From the NCBI GenBank assembly GCA_001512985.1, contig LFRX01000046.1:28302-63829 (forward strand): 35,528 bases of DNA. Reading direction: 5' to 3'. Below the pieces are notes generated by a model, which saw nothing but the letters and a program-made list of their open reading frames with translations, did no database searches and was not told where the DNA came from. The stretch is from Acholeplasmatales bacterium DTU056 (lineage in GTDB: Bacteria; Bacillota_I; Bacilli_A; ML615J-28; CAG-698). A program made the position numbers and the translations under genes. Each line of letters begins with the position of its first letter. Within the stretch, counting starts at the first letter, position 1. Shown here in pieces: positions 1 to 7,426 of this stretch.

Positions 1-328
1 CACGGGATGTAGATCCTCCAAAGAAAGAGTTAAGAATATCATCAAAGGCACTAAATGGTCCGAAATCCCCAAAGTCACCAAAGCCATTAAAACCAAAACC
101 GCCCATTGATGGACCTTCATGGCCAAATTGATCATATTGAGCACGCTTTTGTTCGTCGCTTAGTACCTCGTATGCTTCTTGAATTTCCTTAAACTTTTCT
201 TCCGCATTAGGTTCCTTGCTTACATCGGGATGATATTTCTTTGCTAATTGTCGATAAGCCTTTTTTATTTCATCCGCAGTAGCATTCCGCGAGACCCCTA
301 ACACTTCATAATAATCCCTTTTGGCCAT
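1..328 (-). CDS. dnaJ: DnaJ (Hsp40) co-chaperone, N-terminal part
   Basis: Co-chaperone that delivers unfolded clients to DnaK and stimulates its ATPase. The window edge cuts the gene; about 109 N-terminal residues are visible. The protein starts MAKRDYYEVLGV, and the J domain (residues 1-70) carries the HPD tripeptide needed to trigger DnaK. A Gly/Phe-rich linker follows (repeated GFGDFG-like residues), as in type I DnaJ; the zinc-finger and client-binding domains lie outside the window. It begins 21 bp after the dnaK stop, so it is the last visible gene of the hrcA-grpE-dnaK-dnaJ operon and should share its HrcA/CIRCE heat control. An AGAGGA-like ribosome site precedes the ATG. Confidence 0.95.
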   Translation of the reverse strand, partial: MAKRDYYEVLGVSRNATADEIKKAYRQLAKKYHPDVSKEPNAEEKFKEIQEAYEVLSDEQKRAQYDQFGHEGPSMGGFGFNGFGDFGDFGPFSAFDDILNSFFGGSTSR

Positions 329-349
329 AATATTCCTCTTTCATATTTC

Positions 350-2179
350 CTAGTTAATGTCCTCATACTCTGCATCAACAACATTAGAATCGTTATCTTT
401 TGAATTTTCATCTTTTGAATTTGTATTGTTTGTTTGTTGATTAGTTGCTTGAGTATGTTGATATGCTTTAACAATGATTTGTTCGCTTGCTTTAGATAAA
501 GCTTCTTTTTGTTTGCGAACTTCGTCATAATCTTTATCTTTAATAGCTTTATCTAATTTAGCAATAATATCTTCAATATCAGATTTTTCTTTATCAGTAA
601 CTTGGTTACCTAAATCATTAATAGCTTTACGAACTGAGAAGATTAAATGTTCACTTTCGTTAAGTAATTCAGCTTGTTCTTTACGTTCTTTATCTTGTGC
701 AGCATATTGCTCAGCATCTTTAACCATTCGTTGAATTTCTTCTTCTGTTAAACCTGACCCACTTTGAATAGTTATTTTTTGAGATTTATTTGTGGCAAGG
801 TCTCTTGCACTAACATGAACAATACCATTAACGTCAATGTCAAAAGTTACTTCGATTTGTGGAACGCCGCGTGGTGCTGGTGGAATATCAGTTAATTGGA
901 ATCTACCTAGAGTTTTATTGTCAGCAGCCATCGTACGTTCACCTTGAAGAACATGAATATCTACTGCTGTTTGATTATCTGCAGCAGTTGTAAAGATTTG
1001 AGATTTAGATGTTGGAATAGTTGTGTTGCGTTCAATTAATTTTGTAAAAATACCACCAAGTGTTTCGATACCAAGTGATAGTGGAGTAACATCTAGTAAT
1101 AAGATATCTTTAACTTCGCCTGCTAGTACACCAGCTTGAATTGCTGCACCCATAGCAACTACTTCGTCTGGGTTTACGCTTTTGTTTGGTTCTTTACCTA
1201 ATTCTTTACGAACTGCTTCTTGGACAGCAATAATACGTGTAGAACCACCGACAAGTAATACTTGGTCAATATCTTTTGGTGTTAATTTAGCATCTTTTAA
1301 TGCTTGACGTACTGGACCTAAAGTTCTTTCTACTAAATGATGAGTTAATTCATCAAATTTAGCACGAGTTAAAGACATATTTAAGTGAACTGGTCCATTT
1401 GGTCCCATTGAAATGAAAGGTAAATTAATATCTGTTTTTGTTACACCACTTAATTCTTTTTTTGCTTTTTCAGCTGCATCTTTTAATCTTTGTAATGCAA
1501 GTTTATCTTTATTTAGATCGATACCTTCTTGTTTTTTGAATTCTTCAATTAGATAATTCATAATTTCTTGGTCAAAATCATCACCACCAAGACGGTTATC
1601 TCCGGCAGTGGAAATTACTTCAAATGTACCATCAGCAAGTTGTAAAATAGATACGTCAAATGTTCCGCCACCTAAGTCATATACTAATACTGTTTGTTCT
1701 TTATTAGTTTTATCAATACCATATGCTAATGCAGCTGCAGTTGGTTCATTAATAATTCGTTTTACTTCAAGACCTGCAATGCGACCAGCGTCTTTAGTTG
1801 CTTGACGTTGAGCATCGTTAAAGTATGCAGGAACAGTAATTACTGCTTCAGTTACTTTTTCACCTAAATATGCTTCCGCAGTAGCTTTTAAGTTTTGAAG
1901 GATCATTGCAGAAATTTCTTCTGGAGTGTATTTTTTACCATTAATATCAATAGTTTGACGAGTCCCCATCAAACGTTTAATTGATTGAACAGTATTTAAA
2001 TTAGTAATGGCTTGACGTTTTGCCATTTCACCAACGATTATTTCACCATCTTTAAAAGCAACAACTGATGGAGTTACTCTTCCTCCTTCAGCATTCTGTA
2101 TTACTTTTGGCTCGCCACCTTCCATGACAGCGACACATGAGTTTGTTGTTCCTAAGTCAATTCCAATTATTTTTCCCAT
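350..2179 (-). CDS. dnaK: Molecular chaperone DnaK (Hsp70)
   Basis: ATP-dependent cytosolic Hsp70 chaperone for folding, refolding and proteostasis. The 609-residue protein is full length for a Gram-positive DnaK. Visible signatures are the N-terminal phosphate loop (IGIDLGTTNSCVAV, residues 5-18), the second Hsp70 signature (VYDLGGGTFDVSIL), the third (VLLVGGSTRI), the linker DILLLDVTPLSLGIE, and the substrate-binding domain with helical lid. The tail is acidic and rich in N, D and Q, ending DAEYEDIN, as in many Firmicute DnaKs. GrpE ends 2 bp upstream, so the GGAGGT ribosome site (2188-2193) lies inside the end of grpE, implying coupled translation. It is controlled from the CIRCE promoter upstream of hrcA. 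Confidence 0.98.
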   Translation of the reverse strand: MGKIIGIDLGTTNSCVAVMEGGEPKVIQNAEGGRVTPSVVAFKDGEIIVGEMAKRQAITNLNTVQSIKRLMGTRQTIDINGKKYTPEEISAMILQNLKATAEAYLGEKVTEAVITVPAYFNDAQRQATKDAGRIAGLEVKRIINEPTAAALAYGIDKTNKEQTVLVYDLGGGTFDVSILQLADGTFEVISTAGDNRLGGDDFDQEIMNYLIEEFKKQEGIDLNKDKLALQRLKDAAEKAKKELSGVTKTDINLPFISMGPNGPVHLNMSLTRAKFDELTHHLVERTLGPVRQALKDAKLTPKDIDQVLLVGGSTRIIAVQEAVRKELGKEPNKSVNPDEVVAMGAAIQAGVLAGEVKDILLLDVTPLSLGIETLGGIFTKLIERNTTIPTSKSQIFTTAADNQTAVDIHVLQGERTMAADNKTLGRFQLTDIPPAPRGVPQIEVTFDIDVNGIVHVSARDLATNKSQKITIQSGSGLTEEEIQRMVKDAEQYAAQDKERKEQAELLNESEHLIFSVRKAINDLGNQVTDKEKSDIEDIIAKLDKAIKDKDYDEVRKQKEALSKASEQIIVKAYQHTQATNQQTNNTNSKDENSKDNDSNVVDAEYEDIN

Positions 2180-2181
2180 TA

Positions 2182-2916
2182 TTAATTACCTCCTTGATTA
2201 TTAAGATTTTCATTAGATTCTTGATTATCAGGTTTTTTATTTACTTTAACTCGACTAGGTCGTAAAACCCGGTCTTTATACAAATAACCAGCTTGAAATT
2301 CTTCTAATACAATATTTTCTTCTTTTGATTCATCATACGCTGTATCAACTGCCATATGATATCGATAATCAAATGGCTTCCCAATAGCCTCAATTTTCTT
2401 TACGCCTTCACTTTCTAAAATTGACTTAATGTTATCATTAATCATTCGAAACCCTATTAAAAAGTTTTCGAATTTAGGATCATCAGTTTTTATATTAACT
2501 GCTTTATCAAAAATATCTGTTACTGAAATAAATTTTTCAAGAAGTGATTGATTAGCATAGATTCGATCACGGATTCTTTCTTCATTCATCCGTTTCTTAA
2601 AGTTTTCCATATCTGCAAGCGCACGTAAATATTTATCGTTTAATATGGCAATTTCAGTTTTTAAACTGTTGATTTCTTCTAACATTTTTTCTTCAGGAGT
2701 AGTTAAATCAATTGTAAATATTGGTTCTTCATTTTTTCCTTGATTTGAATCTTCTCTTGTTTCATTTTGTTTTTCAGATTTAGTTTCTACCTTTTCTTCG
2801 CCTATGGTTTGATGTTGCTTTGCATCATCATTTGTACTATCACTTTCTTTCTTCTCGTTTCGAATTTCTTCTTGCTCTTCTTCACGATAGCGATTATGAA
2901 TATCATCTTTTTTCAT
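2182..2916 (-). CDS. grpE: Nucleotide exchange factor GrpE
   Basis: Dimeric exchange factor that releases ADP from DnaK. The protein has 244 residues, longer than the usual 180-200, because of a highly charged low-complexity N-terminus (about residues 1-75, rich in E, K, N and D). The canonical region follows: a coiled-coil helix with KYLRALADMENFKKRM, then the C-terminal beta domain with the GVKKIEAIGKPFDYRYHMAV region typical of GrpE. It lies 17 bp after hrcA and 2 bp before dnaK in the heat-shock operon. A GGAGG ribosome site precedes the ATG. The identification is firm; the acidic extension is simply lineage-specific. Confidence 0.96.
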   Translation of the reverse strand: MKKDDIHNRYREEEQEEIRNEKKESDSTNDDAKQHQTIGEEKVETKSEKQNETREDSNQGKNEEPIFTIDLTTPEEKMLEEINSLKTEIAILNDKYLRALADMENFKKRMNEERIRDRIYANQSLLEKFISVTDIFDKAVNIKTDDPKFENFLIGFRMINDNIKSILESEGVKKIEAIGKPFDYRYHMAVDTAYDESKEENIVLEEFQAGYLYKDRVLRPSRVKVNKKPDNQESNENLNNQGGN

Positions 2917-2933
2917 TTATTAAAAATCCTCCT

Positions 2934-3971
2934 TTATACCATTGCCTTAATTAACTTTGCAATATATTCAAGTAATGGAATAACTTTTTGATATTCCATT
3001 CGTGTCGGTCCTACTACAGCAATTGCGCCGCGCTCATTTTCTCCATACTCATATGGAACACTAATAACTGTGCAATCTTTCATAGCTAAAACTTCATTGT
3101 CATCGCCGATTTTAACTGATATACCTTGTTTATTAACATCAACAGCTCGTAAAATCTCTTGATTTTCAATAGCTTTAACTAAAACTTTTATTTTTTCAAT
3201 ATCCTGAAACTCTGGTTGATTTAAAATATTAGTTTGACCAGCTAAGAAAAATTTATCTTTAACCATTTCAGCAAATGACCGAACCATTAATCCAACTAAT
3301 TTTTCGTAAGAGGATAATAAGTCACATATTTCGATATTTTGTAACTTCTCACGTAAAACATCATCGATTTCGCTAATCAATGTGTCATATAGTAAAGTAT
3401 TTAAAATAGAAATTACTCGTTCTACATCACTAATGCGAATGGCTGGAGGGACGGTAATTTTTTGACTTTCAACATATCCCTTATCAGTAACTAGTAATAT
3501 TACGCCTTGCCGTCCTTCAATCGGAACAAATTGCAATCGTTTTATCCGTGTATTATATGAAGAGACACCTAAAACAATAGTTGTATAATTTGTTAATTTA
3601 GTAACTAGCGCCATTGCTTCTTTAATAGCTTGTTCTTTGCTAAAAGCATTGCGACGAAAGATTTCATCAATGACCGGAAAAGACTTTTGAGGAGATTGCT
3701 TTAATTCTTGTAACAAATGACAAACATAGACGCGATATCCCTCCTCAGTAGGAACGCGTCCACTAGAAGTGTGAGGTTTATAGATTAATCCTAATTCTTC
3801 CAAATAGGCCATTTCATTGCGAATTGTGGCACTAGAAACATTTAAATGTTCAAATTGAGTAAGGGTCTTTGAACCTACAGGTTCAGTTGTTTCCACATAC
3901 TCTTCTACAATCGCTTTTAATATCTTTTTTTGGCGCTCAGTCAATTCAGGCTTCACTGACAAATTCACCAC
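2934..3971 (-). CDS. hrcA: Heat-inducible transcription repressor HrcA
   Basis: Repressor of class I heat-shock genes; it binds CIRCE operators and needs GroEL for activity. The 345 residues match family length. The N-terminal winged helix (LTERQKKILKAIVEEYVETTEPVGSKTL, then SSATIRNEMAYLEELGLI and HTSSGRVPTEEGYRVYV) is unmistakable; the central GAF-like domain and the C-terminal dimerisation region follow. The start is a GTG at 3969-3971, chosen because it directly follows an AAGGGG ribosome site. It is the first gene of the operon and lies immediately downstream of two CIRCE boxes, so it represses itself together with grpE, dnaK and dnaJ. Confidence 0.97.
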   Translation of the reverse strand: MVNLSVKPELTERQKKILKAIVEEYVETTEPVGSKTLTQFEHLNVSSATIRNEMAYLEELGLIYKPHTSSGRVPTEEGYRVYVCHLLQELKQSPQKSFPVIDEIFRRNAFSKEQAIKEAMALVTKLTNYTTIVLGVSSYNTRIKRLQFVPIEGRQGVILLVTDKGYVESQKITVPPAIRISDVERVISILNTLLYDTLISEIDDVLREKLQNIEICDLLSSYEKLVGLMVRSFAEMVKDKFFLAGQTNILNQPEFQDIEKIKVLVKAIENQEILRAVDVNKQGISVKIGDDNEVLAMKDCTVISVPYEYGENERGAIAVVGPTRMEYQKVIPLLEYIAKLIKAMV

Positions 3972-3974
3972 CCC

Positions 3975-4001
3975 TTAGCACTCGCACATCCTAAATGCTA
4001 A
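3975..4001 (-). promoter_or_regulatory. CIRCE operator, promoter-proximal
   Basis: On the + strand this reads TTAGCACTC, 9 bp, AAATGCTAA, against the CIRCE consensus TTAGCACTC-N9-GAGTGCTAA. The hrcA-proximal arm is perfect and the distal arm has three mismatches. It lies between the -10 box and the hrcA start codon, where bound HrcA would block transcription. Confidence 0.93.
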
Positions 4002-4004
4002 TTA

Positions 4005-4033
4005 ATTATAACACTTTTTTTTGGCACTGTCAA
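4005..4033 (-). promoter_or_regulatory. Sigma-A promoter of the hrcA-grpE-dnaK-dnaJ operon
   Basis: Reading leftward, TTGACA (4028-4033) and TATAAT (4005-4010) are both exact consensus, with exactly 17 bp between them. The -35 box lies inside the distal CIRCE and the -10 directly abuts the proximal CIRCE, so the promoter is strong and held down by HrcA. Confidence 0.93.
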
Positions 4034-4047
4034 TACATATGTGCTAA
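4021..4047 (-). promoter_or_regulatory. CIRCE operator, promoter-distal (imperfect)
   Basis: On the + strand this reads TTGGCACTG, 9 bp, ATGTGCTAA. It keeps the exact 9-9-9 geometry of CIRCE and most of each arm, and it contains the -35 hexamer. Its centre is 46 bp from the proximal box. Tandem CIRCE elements are known upstream of other hrcA and groE operons. Confidence 0.78.
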
Positions 4048-4092
4048 TATTATATGATTACCTAATAAAAATATACATCTTTTTTCCAGATT

Positions 4093-4124
4093 CAAAAAGA
4101 AAAAAGCTCAAAACTTGAGCTTTT
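4093..4124 (-). terminator. Rho-independent terminator after the adaptor-like pseudogene
   Basis: Ten-base-pair stem AAAAGCTCAA/TTGAGCTTTT (4102-4111 with 4115-4124) and a 3-nt loop; leftward it is followed by TTTTTTCTTTTT. It overlaps the stop of the last pseudogene fragment and insulates it from the hrcA operon. Confidence 0.85.
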
Positions 4125-4874
4125 ACCAATCAAAAACACTATAATCACCTTCATATAAATCATCATTTATAATCTCAAAATATTCTAATCCAACTTTACC
4201 AATTTTAATTCTAGTATAAAAAATTTTATCTCCACGTAGCACTCTTACCAATTGACGATCAACAACACTAGTTTCCAATCAACTAAATGAATTTCAACTT
4301 CATTCCCTTCTACAATACCCATATTTAACTTAGAAAAGTCTTCAATTAGTAAACTTATTTCAATATTTTTACTAAGCGGCATGATATAGCGTAATTTTAA
4401 TGATATTTCTTGATTATTTTTTGGCAATAATTTTAGTATTATCATTAATAAAAAAATTATTGTTATTAAGCAAAGTTATTAGTTCTAAGTTTTCAAAATT
4501 ATATATATTTACTAAATAATACTCTTCTTCTTTAACAATTGAATATACCTTACCATATACATCTGAATAAATATCACTTTCTTTGCATAATGATTTGGTC
4601 GTATCTACTAAACTTCCTACTTTTACATTAGGAGATTTCACTTGATAAGTCATTATTTACTATTTTCATCAATCACTTTAAATTTAGCAGTTGTTTTAAT
4701 TCCATAACTTATATCACGTTTTAAAATTTCATATTTTCTAACAATTTGAACATTATCATCATTAACTGGATTATAATTTTCATTTTTACCCAATGTCAAA
4801 ACTAAAAATGCTACCAATGCAATCAACAAAACTCCTGTTAATGCATATATCCAAATAAATTTTTTCATAAACAC
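4123..4874 (-). pseudogene. Broken membrane-fusion / efflux-adaptor-like protein (at least three frame breaks)
   Basis: Four reading-frame pieces together spell one protein of about 245 residues. Piece 1 (4653-4874) starts MFMKKFIWIYALTG with one membrane helix (residues 5-28). Piece 2 (4414-4653) looks like a lipoyl/barrel-sandwich domain (KSPNVKVGSLVDTTK, then a DVYGKVYSIVKEEEYYLVNI hairpin). Piece 3 (4245-4445) resembles an adaptor beta-barrel. Piece 4, in the frame of piece 2 (stop at 4123-4125), carries FYTRIKIGKVGLEYFEIIND and YEGDYSVFDW, matching the membrane-proximal domain of RND/MacA-type adaptors (pattern VKIG..G..YEII.GL..GD.V). The breaks are a TAATG overlap at 4653, an A6 run at 4417-4422, and a shift near 4265-4285. 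No transporter permease or ATPase is adjacent. It could be real decay, sequencing indels, or separately translated pieces. Confidence 0.6.
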
Positions 4875-4970
4875 TACCCCTATTATTAAAATTGATATGC
4901 AGTATTCTTCTTATCAAAAAATATTATGGTGTCAACTACTTTAAATATAATTTATCTTATAAATATATCC

Positions 4971-5008
4971 AAAAAAATGCATTTTAAGTTCTTGTACTTA
5001 AAATGCAT
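4971..5008 (-). terminator. Terminator after the glyoxalase-II-like gene
   Basis: Perfect 13-bp stem ATGCATTTTAAGT/ACTTAAAATGCAT (4977-4989 with 4996-5008) and a 6-nt loop, followed leftward by a run of T. It ends the glucokinase-hydrolase transcript. Confidence 0.85.
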
Positions 5009-5014
5009 ATATTT

Positions 5015-5638
5015 TTACTGAAAGTAATAATTATTTTTCTTTTCATCACCAATTGTTGTTTGCATACCATGCCCAGGATAAACAACAATGTCATCACGAA
5101 AAGTTTTTAAAAAATTTAGTGATTTTTGTAAAGTTGCAAAATCACCACTGTATAGGTCACTACGGCCGATATTTTCTTTAAATAATGTATCTCCAGTAAA
5201 CAAATATTTATCTATTAAATAACATACTGAGCAATTAGTATGACCTGGAGTGTAAAAAACAGTAAATGGCATATCATCAAAGATATATATTTTATCTAGA
5301 TGATTAATTGTTTGCAATCTTTCTTCATCAAAGATAAGTTCAATTTTTGTAGATAATAAGCGGGAATAGTTTTTACGAAAATCAGAAAGTTTTTCTATTG
5401 CATTTTGATGAAGAAAAATTTTGACTGAATATTTTTGGGCAAGTTCTTCTAAATGAAGAATATGATCGAAATGACCATGAGTTAAAAAAATCCCAACTAA
5501 TTGATGACTTTCCAACTCTTTTTGAATAATATCAACACTAACACACGGGTCGATTATTACTGCTTTATTTTGGTGTAAAATCAAATAACAATTTGCTTCA
5601 AAAGTATTAGATATTAATTGCTTAATTTTCATAACCAC
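5015..5638 (-). CDS. MBL-fold metallo-hydrolase, glyoxalase II-like (YqgX family)
   Basis: Predicted zinc-dependent hydrolase of the metallo-beta-lactamase fold, 207 residues. The metal ligands are visible: T-H-G-H-F-D-H at 53-59, H133 in TPGHTNCS, D150 in FTGDTLF, and H190 in YPGHG. The length and the FTGDTLFKENIGRSDL segment fit the short glyoxalase-II-like group that includes B. subtilis YqgX, which acts on S-lactoyl thiols in methylglyoxal detoxification; the substrate here is inferred. It overlaps the glucokinase end by 17 bp, as glcK and yqgX are near neighbours in Bacillus. No transport signal is seen, so the enzyme is cytosolic. Confidence 0.9.
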   Translation of the reverse strand: MVMKIKQLISNTFEANCYLILHQNKAVIIDPCVSVDIIQKELESHQLVGIFLTHGHFDHILHLEELAQKYSVKIFLHQNAIEKLSDFRKNYSRLLSTKIELIFDEERLQTINHLDKIYIFDDMPFTVFYTPGHTNCSVCYLIDKYLFTGDTLFKENIGRSDLYSGDFATLQKSLNFLKTFRDDIVVYPGHGMQTTIGDEKKNNYYFQ

Positions 5639-6560
5639 GGTCCTTTTCTATTTCTTTTTTGATGATATAATATCCTCCATACATCCCCGCATCATTTCCT
5701 AATGTTGCTAAACGAAACTGAGTATTTCGTACTGGAAAGAATGCTAATTTTTGAAATCTTTTGGCCAATTTATCAATTAAAAAATCACCAGCTTTAGATA
5801 CTCCACCACCAATTACAAATGCTTCTGGATTGATAGTACTGGCAATTTGACTTAAAGCAGTAGCTAGTTTTTCAACCATATCATCAACGATTTCAAGGGC
5901 TACCTCATCGCCTTTTTTGGCTTCATCAAAAATGGTCTTACTTGATAAATTTTCAAGTGTTAAGGATGTATTTCGTCCAGGAATTTTTTCTTGAGCAGTA
6001 ATAACTAAACCTGTAGCACTAGCATAACGCTCTACGCAATCATATAAACCACAGTTACATTTTCGTCGATTTCGAAAATCTACCCGAATATGACCAATTT
6101 CTCCGGCAGCACCAGTAACTCCTTCATGTAATTCATTATCTAAAATTACGCCACCACCTATTCCTGTTCCAATTGTAATAAACACAAAATTTTTAAATCC
6201 AATTCCGCCACCTAATTTATGTTCACCGATTGTTGCTAAATTGGCATCATTTGTAACCTTTATATAAATATCCCCATATTCTTCTCTAATTCGTTCTACG
6301 ACATCGAATGGTTCCCATCCTAAATTAGGGGCTTTTAATAATACTCCATTAACTACTGGTCCGGGAACTCCCATCCCAAGCCCGATTATTGTATCTTCGC
6401 CTAACATTTTGTTAATTTCTTCAAAAATTTCTGACATAATATATTTTCCATTTTCTTCTTTATTTGTTTTTATTGAACTATATTCTACTAGTTCTCCTTT
6501 AACAAATTTGCCTATTTTGATATTTGTTCCGCCAATATCGACTCCAAATATTGCTTCCAT
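5622..6560 (-). CDS. glcK: ROK-family glucokinase
   Basis: Cytosolic ATP-dependent phosphorylation of glucose to glucose 6-phosphate. The 312 residues match ROK glucokinases. Visible features are the phosphate-1 motif FGVDIGGTNIK (5-15), catalytic D105 in KVTNDANLAT, the GTGIGGGVIL loop (131-140), the sugar-binding E and H of AAGEIGHI (151-158), and the zinc motif CNCGLYDCVE (C168, C170, C175). The VIGGGVSKAGD segment is also typical. An intact zinc motif and no HTH domain point to an enzyme rather than a NagC-type repressor. It starts after a GGAGG site and an extended -10 promoter and is followed by the overlapping hydrolase gene. Confidence 0.93.
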   Translation of the reverse strand: MEAIFGVDIGGTNIKIGKFVKGELVEYSSIKTNKEENGKYIMSEIFEEINKMLGEDTIIGLGMGVPGPVVNGVLLKAPNLGWEPFDVVERIREEYGDIYIKVTNDANLATIGEHKLGGGIGFKNFVFITIGTGIGGGVILDNELHEGVTGAAGEIGHIRVDFRNRRKCNCGLYDCVERYASATGLVITAQEKIPGRNTSLTLENLSSKTIFDEAKKGDEVALEIVDDMVEKLATALSQIASTINPEAFVIGGGVSKAGDFLIDKLAKRFQKLAFFPVRNTQFRLATLGNDAGMYGGYYIIKKEIEKDRGYEN

Positions 6561-6583
6561 AGCATACCTCCATTACACTATCA

Positions 6584-6592
6584 ATTATACCA
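6584..6592 (-). promoter_or_regulatory. Extended -10 promoter for glucokinase
   Basis: Leftward, TGG followed by TATAAT (hexamer at 6584-6589) makes a TGn extended -10 element. No good -35 hexamer lies 17 bp upstream. It sits about 24 bp before the glcK start codon. Confidence 0.6.
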
Positions 6593-6623
6593 TAATTTGC
6601 TTTATTTTTAAAACTTATAGTGA

Positions 6624-6866
6624 TTATTTAACAAAAGTATTATAATTTACAATTACAACTTCTCCGCCAATTTTTATTATTTGATTCCATGGAATTATCA
6701 CTTGATTCCCGCTTGAAAAGAAATTAATCATCCGGGTATATGGTTGCACAATAATCGAAATTATTTTTCCTGAACTTGCTTCAATTTCCATATCAGTAAT
6801 TTTTCCAAGTTTCGACCCATCAACTACATTTACCACATCTTTCGATTGTAAATCACCAAGTAACAT
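6624..6866 (-). CDS. YlmC/YmxH-family sporulation protein (PRC-barrel)
   Basis: Small protein of 80 residues with one PRC-barrel-like beta domain. The N-terminus MLLGDLQSKDVVNVVDG, followed by KLGKITDMEIE and IVQPYT, fits the YlmC/YmxH family found across spore-formers (B. subtilis members are expressed during sporulation; the biochemical role is unknown). The start is placed at 6866 because a GGGGTGA ribosome site precedes it and family homology begins there; the upstream in-frame extension would run through a terminator hairpin. It lies downstream of a structured RNA and terminator (6912-7028), so expression may depend on readthrough. It resembles the other sporulation genes of this window in theme only; no shared operon. 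Confidence 0.8.
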   Translation of the reverse strand: MLLGDLQSKDVVNVVDGSKLGKITDMEIEASSGKIISIIVQPYTRMINFFSSGNQVIIPWNQIIKIGGEVVIVNYNTFVK

Positions 6867-6911
6867 CACTTCACCCCATACATTATATGTCAATTTATGC
6901 AAATTTAGCAT

Positions 6912-6944
6912 AAAAAGAAAAACTGACTCCAAAGGAGTCAGTTT
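6912..6944 (-). terminator. Terminator between rsfS/structured RNA and ymxH
   Basis: Perfect 11-bp stem AAACTGACTCC/GGAGTCAGTTT with a 3-nt loop (arms at 6920-6930 and 6934-6944), followed leftward by TTTCTTTTT. It directly abuts the closing stem of the structured RNA upstream. Confidence 0.88.
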
Positions 6945-7028
6945 GAGGTTTTAATTTGACTTTATCTAACCGAGATTTACCATTCCAAACGAATGCACTC
7001 AGCAGCCATAAAAGCCATCAAACCTCAT
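6912..7028 (-). ncRNA. Candidate structured small RNA or attenuator leader, class not recognised
   Basis: Between rsfS and ymxH the leftward strand folds into nested stems. P1 is TGAGGTTT/AAACCTCA (7020-7027 with 6944-6951, 8 bp). P2 is GCTGAG/CTCGGT (6998-7003 with 6969-6974, including G-U pairs). P3 is CATTC/GAATG (6991-6995 with 6981-6985) closed by a 5-nt loop. A terminator hairpin follows at once. A TATACT -10 at 7033-7038 would start the RNA at the first base of P1, giving a transcript of about 115 nt. I do not recognise a T-box, SRP, 6S, tmRNA or standard riboswitch core. A 13-codon ORF (6977-7018) lies inside. It could be an independent sRNA, a 3'-UTR RNA of rsfS, or an attenuator for ymxH. 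Confidence 0.42.
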
Positions 7029-7032
7029 TAAT

Positions 7033-7038
7033 AGTATA
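7033..7038 (-). promoter_or_regulatory. Possible -10 box (TATACT) for the structured RNA
   Basis: TATACT lies 6 bp before the first base of stem P1, the spacing expected for a transcription start at the stem. The -35 position holds no good match (GTATAA or TGTATA), so support is weak. Confidence 0.3.
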
Positions 7039-7063
7039 TTTAATTTACTTAATCTTTATACAT

Positions 7064-7408
7064 TTATTTTGCTAATTCGTCGAAATCATATTGAGGTAAA
7101 TCGGCCCACAATTTGTCAAGTGCATAACGATCACGTTCTTCATTTAAGAAAATATTAACTAAAACATCGTATAAGTCGACTAACAACCAAATTTCTCCTC
7201 GCTCACCTTCGACACCTTTAATTTTAAAATTTTTTTCTTGACTGTCTTTTTTTAAATGTTCAATTACAGCTCGAATTTGACGATGTGAGGTTGCTGTAGC
7301 ATTGATCACATAGTCAAATAATGGAGTAATCGAACGCGTATCGTATATTTTGATATCTTTTAGTTTAACATTAGCTAGTGTTTGCGCAATTTCCTTCAAA
7401 ACTTCCAT
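7064..7408 (-). CDS. rsfS: Ribosomal silencing factor RsfS
   Basis: RsfS (YqeL/Iojap family) binds ribosomal protein uL14 and blocks subunit joining in slow growth. The 114 residues cover the whole family fold. Family features are visible: the early acidic segment IKIYDTRSITPLFDYVI, the TATSHRQIRAVIEHL helix (cf. family ATGxSxRQ), then VEGERGEIWLLVDLYDVLVNIF and ERDRYALDKLWAD. The usual VHxF reads VNIF here. It starts 18 bp after yqeK, as in B. subtilis (yqeK-yqeL), so it belongs to the yqeGHK-rsfS operon. A GGAGG-like site precedes the ATG. YqeM, which follows in Bacillus, is absent. Confidence 0.95.
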   Translation of the reverse strand: MEVLKEIAQTLANVKLKDIKIYDTRSITPLFDYVINATATSHRQIRAVIEHLKKDSQEKNFKIKGVEGERGEIWLLVDLYDVLVNIFLNEERDRYALDKLWADLPQYDFDELAK

Positions 7409-7426
7409 TAACGTTAATCTTCCTCC

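Noticed and set aside
298..528. 76-codon minus-strand ORF across the dnaK end and dnaJ start
   Set aside because: Out-of-frame shadow of dnaK and dnaJ; low-complexity composition and no ribosome site.
1608..1805. Plus-strand ORF inside dnaK
   Set aside because: Antisense shadow of a strongly conserved gene.
6879..6889. CATATAATGTA as a promoter of ymxH
   Set aside because: Only 12 bp separate it from the start codon, so the transcript would lose its ribosome site.
6867..6932. N-terminal extension of the YlmC/YmxH protein
   Set aside because: It would begin inside the terminator hairpin; a good ribosome site and family similarity begin at 6866.
6944..7027. 84-nt segment with paired ends considered as a tRNA
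   Set aside because: No GTTCRANNC T-loop and no CCA-side discriminator layout; stem positions do not fit a cloverleaf.
7207..7213. Second perfect Spo0A-box match (TTCGACA)
   Set aside because: Lies inside rsfS coding sequence away from any promoter; shows that such 7-mers arise by chance here.
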